From: Candidatus Hydrogenedentota bacterium
GTDB taxonomy: Bacteria; Hydrogenedentota; Hydrogenedentia; Hydrogenedentales; SLHB01
Reading direction: 5' to 3'
DNA length: 10,150 bases
Assembly: GCA_003552765.1 (NCBI GenBank)
Contig: PUOI01000544.1
Location: 1-10,150, forward strand
Shown here: positions 1 to 7,640 of the stretch, piece by piece
How positions within the stretch are numbered: position 1 is the stretch's first letter
Layout: every line of letters begins with the position of its first letter
The notes under the pieces: generated by a model
The model's database searches: none
What the model was told of the DNA's origin: nothing
Seen by the model: the letters and a program-made list of their open reading frames with translations, nothing else
Position numbers and translations under genes: made by a program

Positions 1-20
1 CTTGCACCGCTCTGACAAGA

Positions 21-36
21 TGCGCTCGGAAGCGCA
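21..36 (-). terminator. short hairpin after the TPR gene, possible weak terminator
   Basis: TGCGCT at 21-26 and AGCGCA at 31-36 form a perfect 6-bp stem around a CGGA loop. On the minus strand the stem is followed by TCTTGTC, which is only slightly T-rich, so intrinsic termination would be weak. It sits about 85 bp beyond the stop codon of the gene at 122-2626 and directly beside the palindromes at 38-84. It may simply be part of that repeat. Confidence 0.3.
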
Positions 37-37
37 C

Positions 38-84
38 TGGCACGGGCTTCCAGCCCGTGATTCATGGCCTGGAAGGCCATGCCA
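38..84. repeat. tandem palindromes, REP-like extragenic element
   Basis: Two near-perfect hairpins stand side by side. The first has arms CACGGGCT (41-48) and AGCCCGTG (52-59) with a 3-nt loop. The second has arms CATGGCCT (63-70) and AGGCCATG (74-81) with a 3-nt loop. The two halves are also inverted copies of each other around the ATT at 60-62, with TGGCA at 38-42 matching TGCCA at 80-84. This is the architecture of extragenic palindromic repeats seen in many copies in some bacterial genomes. Only one copy is visible here, so dispersal is inferred. It lies in the 3' region of the TPR gene and could stabilise or end that transcript. Confidence 0.6.
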
Positions 85-121
85 CCTCCTAACGAGTTGA
101 ACGTTTGGGTTTGGCGGTTTA

Positions 122-2626
122 CTACCGCAGCTCAATGACATCGTCCTCTTCATCCGGGACCGGCGCTTCCGGATCCTCCGCAATGGCCCCGATCTGCTGG
201 CGGCGGGGCTGCACGGCGGCGGGGCTGGCCCCATAGGCTTGCGCGGAGTTCAGAAACTCGGCTGCGTTGCCGGGTTGCTCAAGCAAAATGAAAAGGTCCG
301 TTAGCGCCAGCCACGGTTCGGGCGATTCCGGATCGCCCTCGAGGGCGGCAACGATGAACTGGTTGGCCCTCTGGTAATACCCCATTTCCATCGCAATGCG
401 GGCCATGGCCAGCAACGGATCGTCAACACCCGCGGCCCGGGCCTGCAGCGTGTCCAGGTAAGACAGGGCCACATCCCATGCCTCCAGCGTGATGGCTTGC
501 CGCGCGAGGTAGTGCCAGGGCGACTGCTCGCCGGGGACATCCGGCGGCTCCCATTCCGCCATGAACTCTTCCGCTTGGTCCATGCGTCCCATCGCGACCC
601 CCATCAGCGCCCACGCCTCCGCATCCTCGGGCTCACGCCGCAGGACCGCACTCATCACATAGAACGCGTCCTGGTTGTCTTGACGCACGATGTGGTAATT
701 CGCGAGCCGGCGCAGCGTTTCCGGGCCGGGTGCCTCTTCCTCCCGGAAGGCGTACACCAACTGCCGCCGGATCTGGCGCAAGCCTTGCGCGTCTTGCATC
801 ATCTGCTGGAGGTAACCGATGTACGCCTCGGGGGCGCCAGCCGCCATGGCGCGTTGGATGACTTCCACCGCTTCCTCTTGCCGGCCCAACTCCCCGAGCA
901 GCAAACCGTAACGCATCAGGGCTTCCCACTCCAACTCGCCAACGCGATCCGCCATGGCGTAGTAACGCCGGGCCTCGCGAAGGCCGCGGGGATCCACACC
1001 AGCGGCGGCCTGTCCCTCGTGCAGCATCGCCAATTGAAGCGCGGCCTGGTATTCATTGAGGTCCTCGCGCAACGCAGCCAGCAAGTGACGCCGCGCCTCC
1101 TCATCGTTGTCCTGCCGCAGGAAGGCCACGCCCAGACGCCGCAGGAGGCTGGCGTCGCCGGGGCTTCGCTCCAGGGCCTCGGCGAAGCGCTCGCCCGCGC
1201 CACGGTAATGGTTCATGGTCTGGTTCTGCAACGATTCCACGACGTGGGTTTCGCCCCGCTGCAGGGCCTGTTGTATCTGGTCTGCGGTGTACTGGGCCTG
1301 TTGCATGCGCACTTCGCCGAGATACTCGTGAGGTTCCGGACGGTTGGGCGCGCGTTCCTCCGCGTTGACCCAGAGCGCGAACTCGTCTTGCCACACCACG
1401 TTGCGCAGCACGGTCCCCGCTCCCGCCGAGAGAATCAGCACGCCCACCACCGCAGGCAGAATCACCTTGAACTTGGGTTCCTTCAAGGCGTATTGGATGA
1501 TCCACGGCGCGAGGAGCGTCACTCCCGCCAAGGCGATGTAGGCCCGTTCCTCGCTCGTGGGATCGGCCCTGGACTCGAGCATGAAACCGGCGATAAGGAA
1601 TAGGGTGAACCAAATCAGCGCCAGCCCAGGCAACTGCCGCCAGACCGTCAGCCCAACGCCCACCAGAAGCAATCCGCCCACGGCCACAAGTCCGCCGAAC
1701 GCGCCCGGGCCAAACACGCCCACCGGCGCGGGCCAGTCGTGGACGATGCTTTGCCCCACCGGGACCGCCGTCAGATGCACGAGTTCCGTCATCGCCACTA
1801 GGATGCGGCCGGGTTCTCCCGCGAACGCGCCGAAGACGGGACCGTTCAGCACGCCTTGGCCCGAAGCGGCGCGGGTGACCACGAATGCAGCCGCCGCCGC
1901 CCAGAAGGGCGCATGCGCCGCCAAACGGGTTCCCCTTGGCGTTCCGTGCAGGGTGAAGTCGCATGCCAGCAATAGGACAGGCAGGATGAGGGCCGCCTCG
2001 TGACTGCCCCAGGCCAGAAAGAACGCCGCCACGGCCCCGGTGAGCGGCGGGAGCCGCAGCTCGGGTCCGGTGGTGGCGCGCAGGAAACCGAGCAAGGCCA
2101 ATTGCGCGAATAGCAAGCCCAACAGCGCGCCCCGTGCTTCAATCACGTACAAGCTCTGGGTCACCAGGGGATGAACGGCGAAGAGCAGGCCAGCGGCGCC
2201 ATGAAAGATGGGCGGCAGTTGCGTGAAGAGCCGCCTGCTCACGAATACCAGCAACACGCCGTTCATGGCGTGCAGCGCCAGCCCAACGATGTTGAACGCG
2301 AGGGCGTTGTCCGGAAACAGCCGCCACGTCGCCCCGTTCACAAGGACTGCCACGGGAGCCGCATCCGCGTCAGCCATGACCTCGCCGAGCGACGAGATGC
2401 GGTGATACGCCTCGTTTTCCACGATCGCTTCCCGGTCCAACGCGTGGAACGGCGCGCCCATGCCGTTGATGAATACCGCGCAGGTCAGGACGGCTACTAG
2501 AACCGCCGCCGCCGCCAACTGGGTCTTCTGGTACGCCGCAAGGGTTTCGATAATCCGTGCGGCGCCTCTCGGACGCGGCGGCCTGCGGCGCGGGGGTGTG
2601 CTCTGGGGGGTGGACTCTGGCGCCAT
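122..2626 (-). CDS. TMTC-like GT-C membrane protein with C-terminal TPR repeats
   Basis: An 834-residue protein with a basic, proline-rich N-terminal tail (1-25), about ten hydrophobic segments between residues 36 and 406, and a soluble helical C-terminal half (about 412-815) made of degenerate TPR units, ending in an acidic tail. The membrane half resembles the TMTC / O-mannosyltransferase group of GT-C enzymes, which move a sugar from a polyprenyl-phosphate donor to proteins outside the cytoplasm. Matches to that pattern are an acidic motif after helix 1 (ALDREAIVEN, 62-71), LLFAVHPLVTQSLYVIEARG (147-166), SHEAALILPVLLL (208-220), ERAYIALAGV (360-369) and the junction VWQDEFALWVNAEERAPN (411-428). 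The usual Asp-Asp of the first loop is Asp64-Arg65 here, so catalytic activity is uncertain. The ATG start is preceded by AGGGA seven bases upstream, and the gene ends in tandem stops TAG TAA. It has its own promoter and is separated from secDF by a terminator. It could instead be a TPR scaffold that lost transferase activity. Confidence 0.75.
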   Translation of the reverse strand: MAPESTPQSTPPRRRPPRPRGAARIIETLAAYQKTQLAAAAVLVAVLTCAVFINGMGAPFHALDREAIVENEAYHRISSLGEVMADADAAPVAVLVNGATWRLFPDNALAFNIVGLALHAMNGVLLVFVSRRLFTQLPPIFHGAAGLLFAVHPLVTQSLYVIEARGALLGLLFAQLALLGFLRATTGPELRLPPLTGAVAAFFLAWGSHEAALILPVLLLACDFTLHGTPRGTRLAAHAPFWAAAAAFVVTRAASGQGVLNGPVFGAFAGEPGRILVAMTELVHLTAVPVGQSIVHDWPAPVGVFGPGAFGGLVAVGGLLLVGVGLTVWRQLPGLALIWFTLFLIAGFMLESRADPTSEERAYIALAGVTLLAPWIIQYALKEPKFKVILPAVVGVLILSAGAGTVLRNVVWQDEFALWVNAEERAPNRPEPHEYLGEVRMQQAQYTADQIQQALQRGETHVVESLQNQTMNHYRGAGERFAEALERSPGDASLLRRLGVAFLRQDNDEEARRHLLAALREDLNEYQAALQLAMLHEGQAAAGVDPRGLREARRYYAMADRVGELEWEALMRYGLLLGELGRQEEAVEVIQRAMAAGAPEAYIGYLQQMMQDAQGLRQIRRQLVYAFREEEAPGPETLRRLANYHIVRQDNQDAFYVMSAVLRREPEDAEAWALMGVAMGRMDQAEEFMAEWEPPDVPGEQSPWHYLARQAITLEAWDVALSYLDTLQARAAGVDDPLLAMARIAMEMGYYQRANQFIVAALEGDPESPEPWLALTDLFILLEQPGNAAEFLNSAQAYGASPAAVQPRRQQIGAIAEDPEAPVPDEEDDVIELR

Positions 2627-2691
2627 GAAATCATCCCTGCTTGCTTGTTGTGTTCCATGCTCCGGCGAAAAACCGGCGTTGTCGTGATTTC

Positions 2692-2697
2692 ATTATA
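2692..2697 (-). promoter_or_regulatory. -10 box of the promoter for the TPR gene
   Basis: The minus strand reads a perfect TATAAT here, about 65 bases upstream of the ATG at 2626. No good -35 box is visible at 16-18 bp spacing; the best is the TTCGGC region that ends the preceding terminator. Position between the secDF terminator and the TPR start codon supports a separate transcription unit. The predicted start is near 2685, giving a 5' leader of roughly 60 nt. Confidence 0.5.
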
Positions 2698-2717
2698 GCC
2701 GAACATGCCCGTTGGCC

Positions 2718-2763
2718 GAAAAGAAGCGCCGGAACGTCCCTCTTCTTGGGGCGCTCCGGCGCT
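2718..2763 (-). terminator. intrinsic terminator of secDF
   Basis: Arms AGCGCCGGA (2725-2733) and TCCGGCGCT (2755-2763) give a perfect 9-bp GC-rich stem. It continues inward as CGTCCC (2735-2740) against GGGGCG (2748-2753), with one T-G wobble and a small internal mismatch. Read on the minus strand, the stem is followed by TCTTTTC. It begins 27 bp after the secDF stop codon, the expected place for an operon end. Confidence 0.75.
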
Positions 2764-2790
2764 GAGCGTTTCGGGCACTATGCCGCTGAG

Positions 2791-5601
2791 TTACTTGGCG
2801 GTTTCCTCGCCGCCCTCGAGTTCCTCGCTCTTCTTGCGGGGCTTCTTGCGCTTGTACCGGCCCTTACGCGGCTGCCGTTCTGGGACCGCTTGATCCTCGC
2901 CCTTCGTCTTGGGCTGGGACGCGGACGCGCTTAACGCCGCCGACCGTTGACTCTGCCATTGGCTGAGGAAGTGGACCATGGGGCTGGCCACGAAGATGGA
3001 GGAGTATGTACCCACAATCACGCCCGCGATGAGGGCGAAGGCGAAGTCGTTGATGACCGGGCCGCCGGCGAAGAACAGCACGAGCAGCACGAACAACGTC
3101 GTCGTCGATGTCACCAGGGTGCGGCCGAGGGTCTGGTTGATGCTCAGGTTCATGATCTCGGCCAGCGTCATGCCCCGGCCGCGATACAGTCGCATGTCCT
3201 CGCGAATGCGGTCGTACACGATAATCGTGTCGTTGAGCGAGTAACCGATGATGGTGAGCAAGGCCGCCACCACGGGCAGGTTGAACTCGCGCCCCGTGAG
3301 GGCGAACAGCCCCACCGTCACGAGAATATCGTGCACCAGCGCCGCCACGGCCCCCAGCGCGAAGGTCAACTGGAACCGGAACCAGAGATAGGCCACGATG
3401 AAGATGAGCGCAAACCCCAAGGCCTGGAGCGCGTCCCACCTGAGCTGGTCGCCAATGGCCGCGCCCACGCGTTCGATGCGGTCGAATTCGAGTGCGGCGC
3501 CGGTCTCCTCAAGCAGCGGCGCGAATGCGCCCCGCACCATGGCGGTGACGCCGATATCCACGAAGCCGTCCTCGCCCTCCAGGGCGGCCAGTTCGGGCTC
3601 ATCCTCTTCCGCCCCATCCTCGGGCGCCGCCTCGGCCAACTCGCCGGCATGTTCCTCACCAGGCAAGTCACCTTCCCCGATTCGGATCATGAAGCGGTTG
3701 TGGCCGGGGATGCCCGCGTCGTATTCCTGGACCATGGGATCGTGGAACCCGGATTCAAGGAGCGCGCTACGCACCGTGCCCACGCCGATGGTTTCCTCCG
3801 TCTGAAGGTCCACGACCATGTTGGTGCCAGCCGTGAAGTCCACGCCAAGGTTGTCTTCGCCGCGATACGCAAACGTGCCGAGGCCCGCGATAATGGCCAC
3901 ACCGCTCACGATGGCGGCAATCTTGCGGCGGCCCATGAACTCATGATGGCTGTCGGGCTTGAAGAAGCTCATCATCTCCAGCGTGCCACGCAGCAGCTCA
4001 CGGTTCAGAAGGAAATCGAAGATGGCGCGGCTCACCACAAGGGCGGTGAACACGCTGCACACCACGCCCACACTCAGCGCAATGGCGAACCCTTCGATGG
4101 GGCCCGTGCCGAAGTGCATCAGCACGGCCGCGGCGATAAGCGTGGTCACGTTGGCGTCAAGAATGGTGACCGTGGCGCGTGTGTATCCGCTGTCCACGGC
4201 GGACAACAGGGACTTACCGTTGCGCAATTCCTCGCGGATGCGCTCGAAGATCAGCACATTGGCGTCCACCGCCATGCCGATGGTCAAAATGAATCCCGCG
4301 ACGCCCGGAAGCGTAAGCGTGAAATTGAAGTAGGCGAAACATCCCAGCACGAAAAGGGCGTTAAGCAACAGCCCGATGTTGGCGAGAAGACCAGCGCGCC
4401 GGTAATACACGACCATGAACACCAGCACGATGGCGAGCCCAACCAAGGCGGATGTTACGCCGCGCTGAACGGAGTCCGCGCCAAGGGACGCGCCCACCAC
4501 GCCGGTGAACTCTTCGCGGATGGGCACGGGCATGCTGCCGGAATTCAGGGCGATCGCGAGGTCCTGGGCTTGTTCCTGCGTGAAGTTGCCCGTAATCGTT
4601 CCCGAATCCGATATCGGCGACTGAATGGTCGGGGCCGAAACCACCCGCCCATCCAAGACGATGGCCATGGGTTGGCCCAGAAGCTGCTGCGTCACTTGAC
4701 CAAAACGCTGGGCGGCTTGGGCGTCGTTCTGGAACAGCACCTGCCATTGGGCGCCGATGCCTTCCTGGTCGGGCCGGGCCATCGCCATGCGCAGCCCCTC
4801 GCCCGTCATGAGGGGATCGTCGTCCAGCACATAGATTTGATAGAAGGGTTCATCCCACGGATTGGGAGACTGACTCAATGCGACGCGTTTATCCTCGGGG
4901 ATCAATCCCTCGACTTGACGCGCACGCTCAAGTACATTGCGCACACGATCAATGTGTTCCACCGGCACTTGGCGGAGGCCCTCGAAACCCCGCCGGCTCA
5001 CGAAACGTTCAAACTCGCCAGGGAACTCCTCTTCAATGGCCCGGAGGATTTGATCGGTCTCGTTTTCGCCCGCTACCTCGTGGAACGTCAGGAAAGCGGT
5101 GCGCGTCACCAGCCGTTGAGCCCGCTCAATCTCCTGCTCACCCGGCAACTGCACCTGAATCTGCGCCTCGCCCATTGGGCGGATGACGGGTTCGCGCGCC
5201 TCGAACTCATCCACGCGGTCGCGGATACGCTGCAAGGCGACATCCCGCACTTCTTGAACGATGTCGGACTCCGAATAGCCGCGGTCCAAATACTCTTGGC
5301 GGCGCTCCTCGTCCATCTCGTCCATGTCGAGGCCGATGACCATGTCAATGCCGCCCTGGAGATCCAAGCCCAGGGTGATGACGCGATCCCGGTCAAAGTG
5401 CGCCCAGCGGCGCAACGAGCGCATCGTGTCGCGGATCAGGCTGGGCTCATGGTATTCGAGGTCCTCCTCGGCCCAGCGCTCCATCCGCGCTTCCCGCTCT
5501 TCGTCGGACAGCGTCATCCATCCCACGGTGGGGTAAACTTGGAACAGGGCGAATATAATCACGCCCCAGATCAAAATGGTGCGGTAGGTGTGCTTTTGCA
5601 T
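2791..5601 (-). CDS. secDF: fused protein translocase subunit SecDF
   Basis: A 936-residue fusion of SecD and SecF, accessory inner-membrane subunits of the SecYEG translocon that use proton flow to pull preproteins out of the membrane. SecD half: helix 1 (8-25), GLDLQGG (78-84), a large extracytoplasmic P1 domain including VVSAPTIQSPISDSGTITG (320-338), then five helices (about 381-530) with GMAVDANVLIFERIREE (442-458). Asp446 matches the proton-relay aspartate of known SecDF. SecF half: helix at about 560-578, GVDFTAGT (586-593, usually GVDFTGGT), extracytoplasmic P4 domain, and a final helix bundle with SLNDTIIVYDRIRED (788-802), where Asp791 is the second conserved aspartate. SecF P4 carries an acidic insertion at about 646-680, and the C-terminus has a Lys/Arg-rich tail (about 895-925). 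The ATG has GGAG seven bases upstream. It follows yajC after a 313-bp gap and ends before a strong terminator. Fusion is known in Bacillus, Thermus and Bacteroidetes. Confidence 0.97.
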   Translation of the reverse strand: MQKHTYRTILIWGVIIFALFQVYPTVGWMTLSDEEREARMERWAEEDLEYHEPSLIRDTMRSLRRWAHFDRDRVITLGLDLQGGIDMVIGLDMDEMDEERRQEYLDRGYSESDIVQEVRDVALQRIRDRVDEFEAREPVIRPMGEAQIQVQLPGEQEIERAQRLVTRTAFLTFHEVAGENETDQILRAIEEEFPGEFERFVSRRGFEGLRQVPVEHIDRVRNVLERARQVEGLIPEDKRVALSQSPNPWDEPFYQIYVLDDDPLMTGEGLRMAMARPDQEGIGAQWQVLFQNDAQAAQRFGQVTQQLLGQPMAIVLDGRVVSAPTIQSPISDSGTITGNFTQEQAQDLAIALNSGSMPVPIREEFTGVVGASLGADSVQRGVTSALVGLAIVLVFMVVYYRRAGLLANIGLLLNALFVLGCFAYFNFTLTLPGVAGFILTIGMAVDANVLIFERIREELRNGKSLLSAVDSGYTRATVTILDANVTTLIAAAVLMHFGTGPIEGFAIALSVGVVCSVFTALVVSRAIFDFLLNRELLRGTLEMMSFFKPDSHHEFMGRRKIAAIVSGVAIIAGLGTFAYRGEDNLGVDFTAGTNMVVDLQTEETIGVGTVRSALLESGFHDPMVQEYDAGIPGHNRFMIRIGEGDLPGEEHAGELAEAAPEDGAEEDEPELAALEGEDGFVDIGVTAMVRGAFAPLLEETGAALEFDRIERVGAAIGDQLRWDALQALGFALIFIVAYLWFRFQLTFALGAVAALVHDILVTVGLFALTGREFNLPVVAALLTIIGYSLNDTIIVYDRIREDMRLYRGRGMTLAEIMNLSINQTLGRTLVTSTTTLFVLLVLFFAGGPVINDFAFALIAGVIVGTYSSIFVASPMVHFLSQWQSQRSAALSASASQPKTKGEDQAVPERQPRKGRYKRKKPRKKSEELEGGEETAK

Positions 5602-5914
5602 GGTTTGACTCCATGGCGGCGCTCAACGTAACGGCCCCCGTATGCGGGCGCGCCGCGCTGCCTAATCATAGTAGTATGGCCCTTTTTTCTCCGCGGTTGT
5701 CGCGAGAGGAAGAGGCGCCGGACTGCCGTTGAATGACTCTGCCGTAGCGGCGGAGCCCACGATAGGAATAATACTCTAGCGCCTCCCAGTTAACGATCGC
5801 GGGAGGCGTTTTTTGGACATCTTCCCTTGACGGGGGAGTTGCCGCGCCGCTTTCGCGGCGGTCCATTTGCAGGCGTTACCGTGCTTGATCCCCTCCTACT
5901 GAGGAAGCCCAGCC
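5602..5914. other. 313-bp yajC-secDF intergenic region rich in hairpins
   Basis: No convincing gene is visible. Four stem-loops can be read: 5689-5706 (CTC/GAG plus GCG/CGC around GTTGT, one bulge), 5739-5753 (CTGCCG-TAG-CGGCGG with one wobble), 5780-5808 (8 bp) and 5845-5860 (CGCCGC/GCGGCG; on the minus strand the loop is GAAA, a GNRA tetraloop). The last lies about 55 bp after the yajC stop and could protect the 3' end of the tgt-yajC message. A weak -10-like TATTAT sits at 5773-5768 on the minus strand with no good -35. The region is probably the 5' leader of secDF, co-transcribed from tgt or carrying its own weak promoter. Confidence 0.5.
5780..5814 (+). terminator. terminator-like hairpin facing the plus strand
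   Basis: CGCCTCCC (5780-5787) and GGGAGGCG (5801-5808) form a perfect 8-bp stem around a 13-nt loop, followed at once by TTTTTT (5809-5814). The T run is on the plus strand, against the direction of every gene in the window. On the minus strand the stem is preceded by A6 and followed by CTAGAG, so it would not be an intrinsic terminator there. It could end an antisense RNA over the secDF leader or block antisense transcription. The structure is clear; the role is inferred. Confidence 0.45.
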
Positions 5915-6244
5915 TTAGCCCGAATCGCGCTCCGGCTTTCTTTTTGCGATGGCCCCGCGCGAGAACTGCAGCTTGACGGCGGGATCCTCGCTCACGCGTA
6001 ACACCACGCTTTCGTCGTCCAAACCCACAATGGTCCCGTAGATGCCCCCCGTTGTGACGACTTCATCGCCCTTGTTCAACGCGGCCAACATTTCGCGGCG
6101 CTCTTTTTCCCGCTTCATGTTGGGGCGCATGAGAAAGAAGTAGAAGATGGCGACGAAGCCGATGATAAGCAGCATCGGCCCGAACGGGTTTGCGTCGGGC
6201 GCTGTCTCGCCCGCTTCCTGTGCAAAGGCAATGGAATTCCACAC
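5915..6244 (-). CDS. yajC: preprotein translocase subunit YajC
   Basis: A small single-pass inner-membrane protein that associates with SecDF and SecYEG in Sec-dependent export. With the start chosen here it has 109 residues, a normal family length. A short N-terminus (WNSIAFAQEAGE) precedes one helix (GPMLLIIGFVAIFYFFLMRP), then the family pattern RPNMKREKERREMLAALNKGDEVVTTGGIYGTIVGLDDE is recognisable in parts: basic residues after the helix, GDEVVTTGGIYG, and a C-terminal beta-rich domain ending in a basic tail. The reading frame is open to a TTG at 6316, but GTG at 6244 is preferred. It has GGAGGA (6259-6254) nine bases upstream, and the resulting N-terminus resembles other YajC proteins, while the TTG adds 24 unlike residues and has no Shine-Dalgarno site. 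The gene follows tgt by 74 bp and stops in TAA before a long gap to secDF. Confidence 0.93.
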   Translation of the reverse strand: MWNSIAFAQEAGETAPDANPFGPMLLIIGFVAIFYFFLMRPNMKREKERREMLAALNKGDEVVTTGGIYGTIVGLDDESVVLRVSEDPAVKLQFSRGAIAKRKPERDSG

Positions 6245-6318
6245 CGTGGAGAGTCCTCCGAACTGTCGTTGTTGGTTTGTCGTGATGGCTTGTGGGAATG
6301 CCGCGATAAGGCCCAAGG

Positions 6319-7480
<1,162 letters not shown>

Positions 7481-7500
7481 TCGCGGGGCCACGGGAGGAT

Positions 7501-7612
7501 GAACCACGGATGAACAAAGACTTGTGTGAATTCACCCATCCAAGGCCGCCCGCACCGGGCGGGCAGTTGTTCACCCAACGGAGCGGATCAATTCCGTGTT
7601 CAGCCGTGGTTC
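7501..7612. repeat. 112-bp element with 20-bp inverted ends
   Basis: The left end reads GAACCACGGATGAACAAAGA (7501-7520). The right end read on the minus strand is GAACCACGGCTGAACACGGA (7612-7593). They agree at 17 of 20 positions. Inside are a palindrome GTGAATTCAC (7526-7535), a perfect 7-bp GC hairpin (CCGCCCG 7546-7552, CGGGCGG 7556-7562, loop CAC) and TTCACCCA twice (7531-7538, 7570-7577). No open frame of note is present. It fills most of the gap between the DUF4038 gene and the tgt promoter, and the central hairpin could end the upstream transcript, although the T tract is poor. It may be a small non-autonomous mobile or palindromic element; copy number cannot be judged from one window. 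Confidence 0.5.
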
Positions 7613-7640
7613 TTACTTCTTCCCTGATTCCTTTGGCCGT

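Noticed and set aside
1..80. Open frame on the minus strand starting at the ATG at 80, with AGGAGG four bases upstream, running off the window edge
   Set aside because: It is encoded by the palindromic repeat itself; such repeats often create short Ala/Gly/Arg-rich frames. Only 26 codons are visible.
497..1603. 368-codon plus-strand open frame opposite the TPR region
   Set aside because: Antisense of the TPR repeats; no family signal, and the minus-strand protein is coherent end to end.
2661..2678. CCGGCG-AAAAA-CCGGCG in the leader of the TPR gene
   Set aside because: Considered as a hairpin or operator. It is a short direct repeat able to form only a 4-bp CCGG stem, which is too little to call.
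2947..5631. 894-codon open frame on the plus strand opposite secDF
   Set aside because: It is an antisense shadow of a clearly recognised gene; its translation is His/Arg/Glu-rich with no family resemblance. Long open antisense frames are common in GC-rich DNA.
5666..5866. 66-residue minus-strand open frame in the yajC-secDF gap
   Set aside because: No Shine-Dalgarno site, Arg/Ser-rich translation without known motifs, and it runs through the strong hairpins. A leader peptide cannot be fully excluded, but nothing in the sequence supports one.
6245..6316. N-terminal extension of YajC from a TTG codon
   Set aside because: No ribosome site, sequence unlike YajC N-termini, and a better GTG start with GGAGGA exists downstream.
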